DNA from: Pseudorhizobium flavum
Lineage (GTDB): Bacteria > Pseudomonadota > Alphaproteobacteria > Rhizobiales > Rhizobiaceae
Length of the DNA stretch: 64,000 bases
Assembly: GCF_902502825.2 (NCBI RefSeq)
Contig: NZ_LR723670.1
Span: 1,860,001 to 1,924,000 of the forward strand
Reading direction: 5' to 3'
The notes under the pieces were generated by a model that searched no databases, was not told the origin of the DNA, and saw nothing but the letters and a program-made list of their open reading frames with translations. The position numbers were made by a program, and so were the translations under genes. The number at the start of each line of letters is the position of its first letter. Positions within the stretch are counted from its first letter, which is position 1. Below are positions 18,351-26,058 of this stretch, one piece after another.

Positions 18351-18724
18351 TCAGCCTTTCTCCGGTGCTTCAATGATATTTTGCAGAACCGTCATGTGTG
18401 GACAAAGATTGAACTGCTGAGACACCATCCCGATCATGCGACGCTGCTTGGCAAAGCCGTTGTCGGAGAGTTTCTCGAGCCGATCATTCTTCAATCGATA
18501 CCCAATCTGCTCCCCGCCCACCTCGATATAGCCTTTGAAGATCGCCTCAGGTGGTTGATACATCGCAGGAAGGTGGACTTCCCGGAGCCGGACGGGCCAA
18601 GAATGACGACAACGTCGCCTGGCATGACGTCAAGATCTATACCCTTGAGAACTTCGGGTTGCTCAAAAGACTTGTGGACGTTGCGGGCTTGAACCAGAGG
18701 GATTTCATCAATAACGAGATTCAA
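18351..18724 (-). pseudogene. Amino-acid ABC transporter ATP-binding protein, frameshifted and truncated
   Basis: Remnant of a GlnQ/HisP-type polar amino-acid ATPase. The first frame (from 18724) gives [20 protein letters not shown] and Walker [20 protein letters not shown]. After a frameshift near 18560-18600 the neighbouring frame continues with [20 protein letters not shown] and MVSQQFNLCPHMTVLQNIIEAP. The reading then stops at 18351, before the signature, Walker B and D-loop. About half of the normal ~250 residues remain, so it cannot work as an ATPase. Its last codons overlap the permease remnant upstream, keeping the normal permease-ATPase order. Confidence 0.85.
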
Positions 18725-18929
18725 TGGTTCGTGTCCTCGGTTGCAGTAGCAGCCTTGACAGTTCCACCATTGCGGCGATCGCTGCGGCCGTAATAAGCCT
18801 CGATATAGCTCTGGCCGAAGTTAAGGATCGAAGTGATGAGGAGATACCAGAGAACTTCTACCAGGAGCATTGGAATGATTTCGAACGTGCGGTTGTAGAT
18901 CGACTGCACGGAATAGAGAAAGGTCGGCC
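18721..18929 (-). pseudogene. Amino-acid ABC transporter permease, C-terminal remnant
   Basis: Only the C-terminal end of a HisM/GlnP-type permease is left: [43 protein letters not shown] then a variable tail. The similarity begins at about 18929 and an in-frame stop lies just upstream (18934-18936). Beyond that point the DNA matches a different gene on the other strand, so this is a deletion junction. It is paired with the truncated ATPase gene immediately downstream. Confidence 0.8.
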
Positions 18930-19288
18930 ATCGTTATGCCGCTCCGGCTGCCTTCCTTGCAGGGCTGCTTCAGGGGTCCTCCGGTATTTCGGCGCCGGTA
19001 TCGATATCTTATCTCAACGCGATGCGGCTTAAGCGCGAAACCTATGTCTTCACCATCTCCCTGTTCTTCGTGACGATGACCCTGGTGCAGGTTCCCACAC
19101 TTGCTCTCGTCGGGCTGCTTTCGCCAGGACTGCTCGCTGCGAGCCTTGTGGCTGTCATGCCCATCCTGCTTTTCATGCCGGCAGGTGCTGCGCTCGCACG
19201 ACGGCTTTCACCGGCTGCCTTCGACCGCGCGATAATGGTCCTGCTTGCTGGTCTCGCGGTCAAATTGGTCTGGAGTGCCGTCGGGTGA
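18930..19288 (+). pseudogene. TauE/SafE-family sulfite/anion exporter, C-terminal remnant
   Basis: The plus strand reads YAAPAAFLAGLLQGSSGISAPVSI then SYLNAMRLKRETYVFTISLFFVTM and ends LAGLAVKLVWSAVG. This is the C-terminal half of a TauE/SafE membrane permease (QGSSGISAP is the family repeat motif). Roughly half of the usual ~250 residues is missing, cut at the junction with the amino-acid permease remnant. A possible start at 19022 gives an 88-residue product, but nothing suggests it is functional. A hairpin terminator follows at 19322. Confidence 0.75.
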
Positions 19289-19736
19289 AGATCGTAGGAC
19301 GAGAACAACTACCGTCTTCACGAACCCAGCGGCTTCGGGATTGGGTTCTTTTACCGCGGGCGATGTCGGCTCTAAGGCGCGGTTGCGAGGGCTTCTATGA
19401 CTTAGATGCGGGCGCATAAGCGACGGCCAGGCCTCGGCGCGAGGTCTGCTTTCAGGGGGGCGCGACGACGGTCTCTATGTCCCGCTTGAAGGCGCGAAGC
19501 GGAAGCTATCCCGGTAGGGAAGCAGGTTGCAGACCTTCCAAATTCAGCCTTAGAAAAAATCAAGGCCTGTAGCAGAAGATGGCGGAGACATAATTGATTG
19601 CCCGACCGACCTCCCGGGTGAACCCCTGCCTGCGTTACGTGGTCGACGGAATACTGCCATGTGGAGCTCGCGCGGAGAGGGAAAGACTGGTTTCTCGCCC
19701 CAGTCCCTTGCCCTACGTGGTTGCCGCCGCTCCAGG
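19289..19736. other. Intergenic region without recognisable genes
   Basis: 448 bp between the TauE/SafE remnant and the histidine kinase 3' end. Apart from the terminator-like hairpin at 19322-19352, no coding frame resembles a known family. Composition is irregular, in keeping with decayed DNA. Confidence 0.5.
19322..19352 (+). terminator. Terminator-like hairpin after the TauE/SafE remnant
   Basis: Stem GAACCCA (19322-19328) / TGGGTTC (19342-19348), 13-nt loop, then TTTT. It is probably the original terminator of the now truncated exporter gene. Confidence 0.55.
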
Positions 19737-21098
19737 TCAGGTGTCGGCCATATGGCCGACACCTGGCTTTGCAAAGATGATCTCTGCCTGATAGCCATCA
19801 TCGCGACCGGGAATGGGGGAGCTAAGGACCAGTTCCGCCTGCATCTGCGCCAGGAGCCGTTCGGCGATCGATAAGCCCAGCCCAGAGCCGGCAGCACTGG
19901 TATCGCCGCGAGCAAATCGCTGTCGCAGAGTGACAAGCTCCGTTGTCGCGAGCGCAGGGAACCCGTTCTGAATGCGGACGGTACCGTCGCGGGAAACCCG
20001 CACGAGGACCGGTTGGTCGGGGCGCCCGTGCACCAGCGCATTCTCGACAAGATTGCGGAAGACGATCGCGAAAGCATCCGCGGACCCCGGCTGAACCAGG
20101 GTTCTTTCGTTCTCCTTTTCTAGACGAAGTCTTGCGCCCGCCGCAGTGCCCCGGAAATCGGCGATGACCATGCCGACGACATCCGCGACATCAAATGTCC
20201 CTTCATTGGTGCCTATGCCTGCCTCCGCACGAGCAAGCTGAAGCAGCTTCTCCGCCAGCCTCGTCAGCCCCTGCAGCGATTTCTCGATCTGGCGCGCGCG
20301 CCCGGCGGCGGGTCCATCCTTCAGTTCCAGGAGGAGAAGCTGCGTCTGGGCCAGTGCGCCGGCGAGAGGTGTTCGCAATTCGTGTGCGCTGTTGGATGTG
20401 AACTCCCTCTCTGCCGCCAGGACCGCACGCAGGCGCGACAGGAGTAAATTGACAGAGTTCAAGATCGGCCTCAGTTCCTCCGGCAGGTCAAGCTCGTCGA
20501 TGGCTGTCAGGTTTCCACCGTCCTTTCTGCCGATCGCAGACCGAAGCGTATCCACGGGAGCCAAGATGCGACGCAGCACCACCCATACGGCAGCAATCGT
20601 AACTGGCACTAGAAGCAAAATGGGCAGCAGAAGTGCAAGGACTCCCTCAAGCAGTGCCTCCCGTCGGTGCTCTGCTGAGTCTCTCACCTGCACAAAGGTG
20701 GTGTTGCTGACGGCCGCGGCTGTATAGGTACGTCCCGTGGGTCCATCCGAGAAGCCGGCTACCAGTGGGGTATCGAAGGGGTTGGCAGACGCCGCGTGTG
20801 AATGGAGAAGCACCCTCCCTCTCTGATCTCGTACCTGGTACGTCAGGTACTCTTCATCGGAGCCCGCACGCGAAGCCATGATGCGCCGCGGCTCGGCAAG
20901 ATCGTCCCGCTGGAACAGTTCGTCGATGACCAGGGGCACAAGCCGCTCGGCCGTCTCCTGGAGAGAACTGTCGAAGATCTCGCCGAATTCCTCCTGCATC
21001 ACCAAGGCACCCAGCCCGACGGCCATGACCCAGACCAAGGTGATGATTCCTGAAATCCAGAGCATAAGTGCCTTGGTCAGGCTGTGGCGTCCGATCAT
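19737..21098 (-). CDS. Sensor histidine kinase, PmrB/QseC-like (system 1)
   Basis: 453-residue inner-membrane histidine kinase. Two membrane segments (about residues 9-34 and 152-176) flank a ~115-residue periplasmic sensor domain. A HAMP-like linker, the phosphoacceptor His239 in SAHELRTPLAG, the N-box NLVENALVHG and the G-box GSGLGLSIAERLL follow. The ATG at 21098 overlaps the response-regulator stop codon as ATGA, so translation is coupled. The partner response regulator, the divergent PepSY gene and the former cytochrome b561 gene make a set common in proteobacteria. The C-terminus falls inside a 28-bp palindrome. The signal sensed is unknown. Confidence 0.92.
   Translation of the reverse strand: MIGRHSLTKALMLWISGIITLVWVMAVGLGALVMQEEFGEIFDSSLQETAERLVPLVIDELFQRDDLAEPRRIMASRAGSDEEYLTYQVRDQRGRVLLHSHAASANPFDTPLVAGFSDGPTGRTYTAAAVSNTTFVQVRDSAEHRREALLEGVLALLLPILLLVPVTIAAVWVVLRRILAPVDTLRSAIGRKDGGNLTAIDELDLPEELRPILNSVNLLLSRLRAVLAAEREFTSNSAHELRTPLAGALAQTQLLLLELKDGPAAGRARQIEKSLQGLTRLAEKLLQLARAEAGIGTNEGTFDVADVVGMVIADFRGTAAGARLRLEKENERTLVQPGSADAFAIVFRNLVENALVHGRPDQPVLVRVSRDGTVRIQNGFPALATTELVTLRQRFARGDTSAAGSGLGLSIAERLLAQMQAELVLSSPIPGRDDGYQAEIIFAKPGVGHMADT
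19738..19765. repeat. 28-bp perfect palindrome at the stop codon of the histidine kinase
   Basis: Each 14-nt half reads CAGGTGTCGGCCAT followed by its exact reverse complement, with no loop. It covers the last codons of the kinase (GVGHMADT) and its stop codon. There is no T-tract, so it is not a standard terminator. Confidence 0.9.
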
Positions 21099-21751
21099 CG
21101 TCCCAACCTGTAGCCAATGCCGCGAACCGTCTCGACGGCGTCCTTGCCCAGCTTCTTCCGAAGCCGGCTTACATAGACCTCGACCGTGTTGCTTTCTATC
21201 TCCGAGCCGAAGGCATAGAGCGCCTCTTCGATCTGCGCCTTCGACACGATCGCCCCAGGGCGGGCAGCGAGGCGTGCCAGCACCGCCCATTCGCGACTGG
21301 ATAGGTCCACAAGCTTTCCGTTCAGCGTCACATTCCGGTCAGCGAGATGCACGGAAAGAGCTCCCACTTCAATCGCCGCAACGGCGGAACCCGCGTAGCG
21401 CCGCGCGACGGCCTGCATACGGGCCGAGAGTTCATCCAAGTTGAAGGGCTTAACGAGGTAATCGTCGGCACCGCGATTCAGGCCTTCGAGACGGTCGGAA
21501 ATCTGGTCATGCGCGGTCAGGATGATGACCGGCGTGAGGTTGGAGTCCTTTCGAAGGTCCGAGAGGAGATCCAATCCCGTGCCGTCCGGTAAACGTAGGT
21601 CGAGCAGTAGGATGTCGTAGTCCACCGCGTCAATCGCACCCTGGCCCTGTTCGAGGGTGCGCATCCAGTCGATCGCATGGCCTGTCGCTGCGAGGTAATC
21701 CCGCACCGCCTCGCCCAGGACAGCATCGTCTTCGATCAATAGTACTCTCAA
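21095..21751 (-). CDS. OmpR/PhoB-type response regulator, PmrA/QseB-like (system 1)
   Basis: 218-residue DNA-binding response regulator. The receiver domain has the acidic pair EDD at residues 7-9, phosphoacceptor Asp51 in LLLDLRLPDGTG, and Lys in DDYLVKPF. The winged-helix output domain carries LSSREWAVLARLAARPG and the C-terminal SNTVEVYVSRLRKKLG...VRGIGYRLGR. It overlaps the downstream kinase gene by 4 nt and is divergent from the PepSY gene. In PmrA/QseB-type systems the regulator commonly acts on adjacent divergent genes, so the PepSY/cytochrome unit is a likely target. Confidence 0.93.
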   Translation of the reverse strand: MRVLLIEDDAVLGEAVRDYLAATGHAIDWMRTLEQGQGAIDAVDYDILLLDLRLPDGTGLDLLSDLRKDSNLTPVIILTAHDQISDRLEGLNRGADDYLVKPFNLDELSARMQAVARRYAGSAVAAIEVGALSVHLADRNVTLNGKLVDLSSREWAVLARLAARPGAIVSKAQIEEALYAFGSEIESNTVEVYVSRLRKKLGKDAVETVRGIGYRLGR

Positions 21752-21814
21752 TCAATGCTCCCGCAGCGCTCGGCTTATCTCCAACGTGAGATCTCTATCA
21801 AACCTTGCACTCGC

Positions 21815-21853
21815 CTGAACGGCGGGCAAGCCCGCCTCCTCGCTGCCGTTCAG
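21815..21853. promoter_or_regulatory. Nested inverted repeats between the divergent regulator and PepSY genes
   Basis: Outer arms CTGAACGGC (21815-21823) and GCCGTTCAG (21845-21853), with an inner GGCGGGC-AA-GCCCGCC (21821-21836). A regulator operator is possible; the sequence does not match a consensus I can name. Confidence 0.4.
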
Positions 21854-21914
21854 CGGTGCGTCAGAATGCGCGGGCATGGACCAATGGTCTGAAACCCTTG
21901 GATGGAGACTATAC

Positions 21915-22181
21915 ATGAAGACGTTCATTGCCACTGCCATCGCCGTTCTCGGCATCACCGCAACCTCGTATGCCGCGGAGAAATGCAATGTTGCCGCCGC
22001 AGAATGGCAACCACGCGAGGCCCTTCAGGCGAAGCTCGAAAAGGAGGGGTGGAAGGTTCGCTCCATCAAGACGGAGGATGGCTGCTACGAGGCGTATGCC
22101 ATCAACGCCAAGGGCCAGAAGGTGGAAGCCTATTTCGATCCCAAGAGCTTCGCTGCGGTCGATGTGAAGATCGAGGACTAG
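21915..22181 (+). CDS. Small periplasmic PepSY-domain protein
   Basis: 88-residue protein starting MKTFIATAIAVLGITATSYA, a Sec signal peptide of about 20 residues. The mature part (EWQPREALQAKLEKEGWKVRSIKTEDGCYEAYAINAKGQKVEAYFDPKS) is a PepSY-type fold. The ATG at 21915 starts the signal peptide; an earlier in-frame ATG at 21876 would add 13 residues in front and is less likely. Such proteins often sit beside a QseBC/PmrAB-like pair and a b-type cytochrome, exactly as here. The cytochrome gene 3 nt downstream is broken. The role is unknown; inhibition or sensing in the periplasm is often proposed. Confidence 0.85.
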   Translation: MKTFIATAIAVLGITATSYAAEKCNVAAAEWQPREALQAKLEKEGWKVRSIKTEDGCYEAYAINAKGQKVEAYFDPKSFAAVDVKIED

Positions 22182-22610
22182 GTGATGTCGGCAAAAGTGG
22201 AGGTGTGGGATCCGTACGTGTGAATCTTCCACTGGAGCCTGGCGGCAAGCATAGCGCTGGCCTGGCTAACAGCCGAAGAGGTCAAGGATGTGCACGAGTT
22301 CGCCGGCTACGCTGCCGGCGCGCTCGTGGGGTCGCGCCTCGTGATGGGCCTCATCGGCAGCAGATATGCCCGGTTCAGCCAGTTTGTACGCGGCCCAAGA
22401 AAGACGATCGCATATGCGGCAGCAATGCTGAGAAACCGCGAGCCGCGCCATATGGGCCATAATCCTCTCGGTGGGCTGATGATCCTGCTGCTGATTTTCC
22501 TTGTGTCGCTTGCCGGTCTTACCGGCTGGCTGCAGACGACGGATGCTTACTGGGGTGTGGAGTGGGTGAGCGAGGTTCATGAGATCGTCGTCAACGCTCT
22601 CCTCGTATCC

Positions 22611-22614
22611 ATCG
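22611..22614. repeat. Left target-site duplication (ATCG) of the IS3-family element
   Basis: ATCG directly precedes the left inverted repeat and is repeated after the right end. Joining the flanks through one copy restores the cytochrome reading frame. Confidence 0.85.
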
Positions 22615-22678
22615 TGACCTGAGACCCTGAACTTCCTCCAAATTTTGGTAGAGTCCGTCACACTGAGGAGACGGACGA

Positions 22679-22945
22679 ATGAAGCGTTCACGGTTTACGG
22701 AAGAGCAGATCATCGGGATATTGAAGGAGCAGGAGGCAGGAGCGAAGACGGCCGATGTCTGCCGCAAGCACGGCATCTCGGATGCAACCTTCTACAAATA
22801 CAAGGCGAAGTATGGCGGCATGGACGTGTCGGATGTCCGCAAGCTGAAGGCGCTCGAGGACGAGAACGCCAAGCTGAAGAAGCTGCTCGCCGAAGCCATG
22901 CTGGACAACGCGATCCTGAAGGATGTCGCTGCAAAAAAATGGTGA
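22679..22945 (+). CDS. IS3-family transposase OrfA (helix-turn-helix protein)
   Basis: 88-residue OrfA starting [21 protein letters not shown]. The N-terminal helix-turn-helix ([23 protein letters not shown]) binds the IS ends. The C-terminal leucine-zipper-like coiled coil ([27 protein letters not shown]) mediates multimerisation. The frame ends at TGA 22943-22945, just after an A7 run that also lies at the start of orfB, the expected arrangement for -1 programmed frameshifting to make the OrfAB transposase. Confidence 0.95.
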   Translation: MKRSRFTEEQIIGILKEQEAGAKTADVCRKHGISDATFYKYKAKYGGMDVSDVRKLKALEDENAKLKKLLAEAMLDNAILKDVAAKKW

Positions 22946-23778
22946 CGCCCGATGTGAAGCGGAATGCGGTGGCTCACGTCTGTGCGCAGCACGGAGTGAG
23001 CCAGCGTCGGGCGTGCGAGGTTCTGTCGGTAGATCGGTCGAGCATGCGATACCGCAGCCTGCGGCCTGACGATGCGGCCATTCGAGAGGCAATGAAGAAG
23101 GTGGCGTCCGAGCGGCGGCGCTTCGGCTACCGCCGCATCCACGTCATGCTGGACCGGCAGGGGATCGTGATGAACCTCAAGAAGCTCCGGCGTCTCTATC
23201 GGGAGGAAAAGCTGACGGTGCGCAAGCGCGGCGGCCGGAAACGAGCCTTGGGAACGCGGCGTCCCTTGGCTCTGCCGTCACGCCCCAATGAACGCTGGAG
23301 CCTCGACTTCGTCAGCGATGCCTTCACCGATGGGCGACGGTTCCGTATCTTGGCCATTGTCGATGACTTTACCCGCGAATGCCTGTGCCTGGTCGCAGAC
23401 ACATCGCTGTCGGGCGCTCGGCTCGCTCGCGAACTGGACAGTCTCATCGCCAGACGGGGAAGGCCGAGGACGATCGTCTCCGACAACGGCACGGAGATGA
23501 CCAGCATGGCCATTCTCAAATGGTGCCAGGAGACCCGCGTCGAATGGCACTACATCGCCCCCGGCAAGCCGATGCAGAACGGCTTTGTCGAAAGCTTCAA
23601 CGGCAGCTTCCGTGACGAGTGCCTCAACGAGACCCTGTTCTCGACGCTCACTCAGGCCCGCGCCGCCATCACCGCATGGAAGGAGGATTACAACAGGAAC
23701 AGACCCCACTCATCGCTGGGCAATATCACCCCCAGCGAGTTCGCAATGAAAATGGCTATGGAAAAACAGGCCGCTTGA
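22939..23778 (+). CDS. IS3-family transposase OrfB (DDE integrase domain)
   Basis: 279-residue catalytic part of the transposase. The rve-type DDE core is intact: first Asp in [12 protein letters not shown], second in [12 protein letters not shown], Glu in [18 protein letters not shown]. The N-terminal HTH_21 region has [16 protein letters not shown]. An in-frame ATG at 22939 overlaps the orfA end; in vivo the active protein is probably an OrfA-OrfB fusion made by -1 slippage on AAAAAAA (22933-22939). It ends KMAMEKQAA 59 nt before the right IS end. Confidence 0.94.
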   Translation: MVTPDVKRNAVAHVCAQHGVSQRRACEVLSVDRSSMRYRSLRPDDAAIREAMKKVASERRRFGYRRIHVMLDRQGIVMNLKKLRRLYREEKLTVRKRGGRKRALGTRRPLALPSRPNERWSLDFVSDAFTDGRRFRILAIVDDFTRECLCLVADTSLSGARLARELDSLIARRGRPRTIVSDNGTEMTSMAILKWCQETRVEWHYIAPGKPMQNGFVESFNGSFRDECLNETLFSTLTQARAAITAWKEDYNRNRPHSSLGNITPSEFAMKMAMEKQAA

Positions 23779-23837
23779 GGCCAGATTACAAACCCAAGAC
23801 TCTCCCGAAAACTGGAGGGAGGTTGGGTCTCAGGTCA

Positions 23838-23841
23838 ATCG
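23838..23841. repeat. Right target-site duplication (ATCG) of the IS3-family element
   Basis: Second copy of the 4-bp target; the cytochrome frame resumes directly from here. Confidence 0.85.
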
Positions 23842-23970
23842 CGCTGCATGTTTTCGGGGTAGCCGTGGAGAGCGTCAGGCATGGCGAGAACCTGGCGCTC
23901 GCCATGGTGACCGGCCGCAAACGTCCGGCGGACCGGGATGACGTAGCCTAAACTCCTGCTTCGACACCGA

Positions 23971-23995
23971 GCGCCGCAGCTTCCCGCTGCGGCGC
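23971..23995. terminator. Hairpin between the convergent cytochrome remnant and eptA-like gene
   Basis: 10-bp perfect stem GCGCCGCAGC / GCTGCGGCGC with a 5-nt loop. There is no clear T-tract on either strand, so a bidirectional attenuating hairpin rather than a strong intrinsic terminator. Confidence 0.5.
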
Positions 23996-24009
23996 GTTCC
24001 GCTTATCCT

Positions 24010-25653
24010 TCAGCCGGAAAAACCGGCCCGGCAACGGGTGGCAAGATCAAGCTCGGGATCGCGTACCGCCGTCTCCACGCGCATCAGTCCTAAGACCGTA
24101 TGGAGCAGGTTGTCATGCGATTGCGGCCCGCCCGTCTCGGATTTCAGGCAAGCCGTCGAATACTCCGCCTGTGCATTGCTCCCGAGCCACAGCAGAAACG
24201 GCACGTGGGTCTGCTCGCTCGGTGCGATGAGGTAGGGCGCGCCATGCAGGTAGAGCCCGTACTCGCCGAGTGACTCGCCGTGGTCGGACATATACAGGAG
24301 CGCCACATCGAGCCGCTCCTGCTCCTCCTCGAGCCTAGCGATAGCCTGGGCCAGAATATGGTCCGTGTAGAGGATCGTATTGTCGTACGCGTTGACGATC
24401 TCCTCTTGGCTGCACTCGGAAAACTCGGCGCTCCGGCAATCGGGGACGAAGCGCCGGAACTCTTGCGGATAGCGCAGGTAATATGATGGGCCATGGCTAC
24501 CAATCTGGTGCAAGACGAGAACGGTGTCCCGCCGGACAGCACCGATACGGGCGTCAAGCTCGTCGAGCAGTATCCCATCCTGACATTCACCATCCGCACA
24601 GAACTGCGCATCCTCGCGCGCGACGAGGGAGCGCTCCGAGACCCGTGCCGCGATTTTCTTGGATCCGGTGTTATTGTCCCACCATTCGACCGAGACGCCG
24701 GCATGGGACAGAACGTCCAGCAGGTTTTCCGTCGCCCTCCCCTTCTCGTGCGAATAGTCGGAGCGACCATAGACTGAAAACATGCAGGGCAGAGAGACCG
24801 CAGTCGCAGTGCCGCAACTCGTGGTGTCACGGAAATAGTATATAGCTTTGCCTGACAGTTCCGGATTCGTCTGTCGGACATATCCTCCAAGAGAGAAATT
24901 TACGGCACGAGCCGTCTCACCCACGACGACAACCAACAATCGCGGCTTCCGCTGAGACGCAGAATCGCTGACGCGTGCATCCTCACCTATAGGCGCTGCT
25001 ACGACGTTGACCTCGGCTGAACTGCGCAGCGCGAACTGCACCGTCGTGATAAGCGGAGCGAACGGGTTCAGGGTAGGCAGCCAGTCACGATGGGCACGCG
25101 TCGCAGCAGCATAGGCACCTGCGTGGGAGAGGCCGGCGACGAGGGCGACCATAAGCGCTGGCAGAACGACAAAAAGATGGGCCCGAAGCTTTTTCGGGAA
25201 GTCGTCATGCCGGACCCTGATCCAGACAAGAAGCATGCTTGGCAGTACGCCATAGATCAGCAGGTGCAGCAGGAACGCCGGCGTGATCAGCTGGCTAGCC
25301 TCGGCACTGTTGGTCTCGGCCGCGTTGCGGATCATCTCGACGTCCACGATCACGCCATAGCGATCCATGAACCAACCCATCGCTGCACTGGTGAGTATGA
25401 GCAAGATGAAGGCAGGCTTCATAGCATATTTTACAGAAAGAGAGACGCAAAGAGAAATATAAAGTGCGGCGAGCCCAATACCGAAGAACGCGATCGCTGC
25501 TATCTGACCATCGAGATAAAGCCAGCCTTTTGACCAGAAGCTGCGATTCATCAGGAGAAGCAGATAGAGCGCAACAGTTATGCTCACGGCGATGCTATTA
25601 AGCTGCGGACGCCACTGCGTTCTTACATGAACATTCGCCCTTCGCTTGCTCAT
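24010..25653 (-). CDS. eptA: Lipid A phosphoethanolamine transferase (EptA/MCR-like)
   Basis: 547-residue inner-membrane enzyme that transfers phosphoethanolamine from phosphatidylethanolamine to lipid A, lowering surface charge and cationic-peptide binding. Five membrane segments fill about residues 20-180 (DUF1705 region), then a periplasmic sulfatase-fold domain with nucleophile Thr247 in VVVVGETARAVNFSLGGY, SCGTATAVSLPCMFS and the metal motif YMSDHGESLGEYGLYLHG. Cysteines expected for domain disulfides are present. The ATG at 25653 was used; a GTG at 25668 is possible. Its neighbours are PmrAB-like regulators on both sides and a disulfide-forming operon. In Gram-negatives eptA is a classic PmrA target, but no PmrA box was seen right upstream. 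Confidence 0.92.
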   Translation of the reverse strand: MSKRRANVHVRTQWRPQLNSIAVSITVALYLLLLMNRSFWSKGWLYLDGQIAAIAFFGIGLAALYISLCVSLSVKYAMKPAFILLILTSAAMGWFMDRYGVIVDVEMIRNAAETNSAEASQLITPAFLLHLLIYGVLPSMLLVWIRVRHDDFPKKLRAHLFVVLPALMVALVAGLSHAGAYAAATRAHRDWLPTLNPFAPLITTVQFALRSSAEVNVVAAPIGEDARVSDSASQRKPRLLVVVVGETARAVNFSLGGYVRQTNPELSGKAIYYFRDTTSCGTATAVSLPCMFSVYGRSDYSHEKGRATENLLDVLSHAGVSVEWWDNNTGSKKIAARVSERSLVAREDAQFCADGECQDGILLDELDARIGAVRRDTVLVLHQIGSHGPSYYLRYPQEFRRFVPDCRSAEFSECSQEEIVNAYDNTILYTDHILAQAIARLEEEQERLDVALLYMSDHGESLGEYGLYLHGAPYLIAPSEQTHVPFLLWLGSNAQAEYSTACLKSETGGPQSHDNLLHTVLGLMRVETAVRDPELDLATRCRAGFSG

Positions 25654-26058
25654 CGAATTCCAGATCACACTCAGGCACCTGTTGCACGCTGATAGGCTCT
25701 TGCCCGGAGAAGCTGACAGCAGGCTGAACGCGCGCAGCCTTCAGCGCTGTGTCAGGTTGTTTAGGCATGCCGCCAACATAGATTGAGGTTGGTAGGTGAA
25801 CTCGAAGCTCTCACAGTCCGGGATTCTGTTCGTAATGGCCCTTATCATAGTGATCTTGGCGATCCCCCTCGCCCAGACCTCACGCTTGCGCGTGCACACA
25901 AGCATTCCAGCGGGAGTTGTCGATCCCTGGCGGCCGCTAGAATAGCTCCGTCGCTCCGATCGGTGACACTTTGCCGCCAGGGCGGCGCAAAGGGCAGTGT
26001 TCGGGCTGTTGTCAGTTTGGAGCTCTAGCCGCGTATGGGCCACAGAAAGGGACCACAG
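25654..26058. other. Divergent intergenic region between eptA and the phosphatase gene
   Basis: 405 bp with no known gene. It holds only the short candidate frame at 25796-25945 (listed separately). No known operator pattern was recognised. Confidence 0.5.
25796..25945 (+). CDS. Candidate 49-residue single-pass membrane peptide
   Basis: GTG-initiated frame after a GAGGTTGGTAG purine-rich stretch. The product would be a short polar N-terminus, one strong membrane segment ILFVMALIIVILAIPLA and a 22-residue basic/polar tail ending DPWRPLE. No family recognised. Hydrophobic composition in the middle and a good spacing of the purine-rich tract support it; short length and GTG start argue for caution. 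Confidence 0.35.
   Translation: MNSKLSQSGILFVMALIIVILAIPLAQTSRLRVHTSIPAGVVDPWRPLE

Larger units (their letters stand above)
22615..23837 (+). mobile_element. IS3-family insertion sequence (1223 bp), apparently complete
   Basis: Bounded by imperfect inverted repeats that share TGACCTGAGACCC at the outer end (left 22615-22639; right, reverse strand, 23814-23837), with TG...CA termini and a 4-bp ATCG target duplication. It encodes the two overlapping IS3-type frames orfA and orfB with an A7 slippery run at 22933-22939. The DDE residues are intact, so it may still transpose. The 4-bp duplication and the orfB type suggest the IS407-like branch of IS3; that subgroup call is from memory of the family, not a search. 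Confidence 0.93.
22185..23951 (+). pseudogene. Cytochrome b561/b6-domain protein, broken by a nonsense codon and an IS3-family insertion
   Basis: The frame begins MSAKVEVWDPYV at 22185, hits TGA at 22221-22223, and continues in the same frame IFHWSLAASIALAWLTAEEV...HEFAGYAAGALVGSRLVMGLIG. The IS splits it after codon VSI, and past the IS the frame resumes ALHVFGVAVESVRHGENLALAMVTGRKR to TAA at 23949-23951. Removing the IS and one copy of its ATCG target repeat restores exactly 180 codons. The expected residue at the stop is Arg (WDPxVRxFHW), so a CGA-to-TGA change is likely. Haem-ligating histidines lie in FHW and DVHEF. The product would have been a di-haem membrane electron carrier. Confidence 0.92.
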
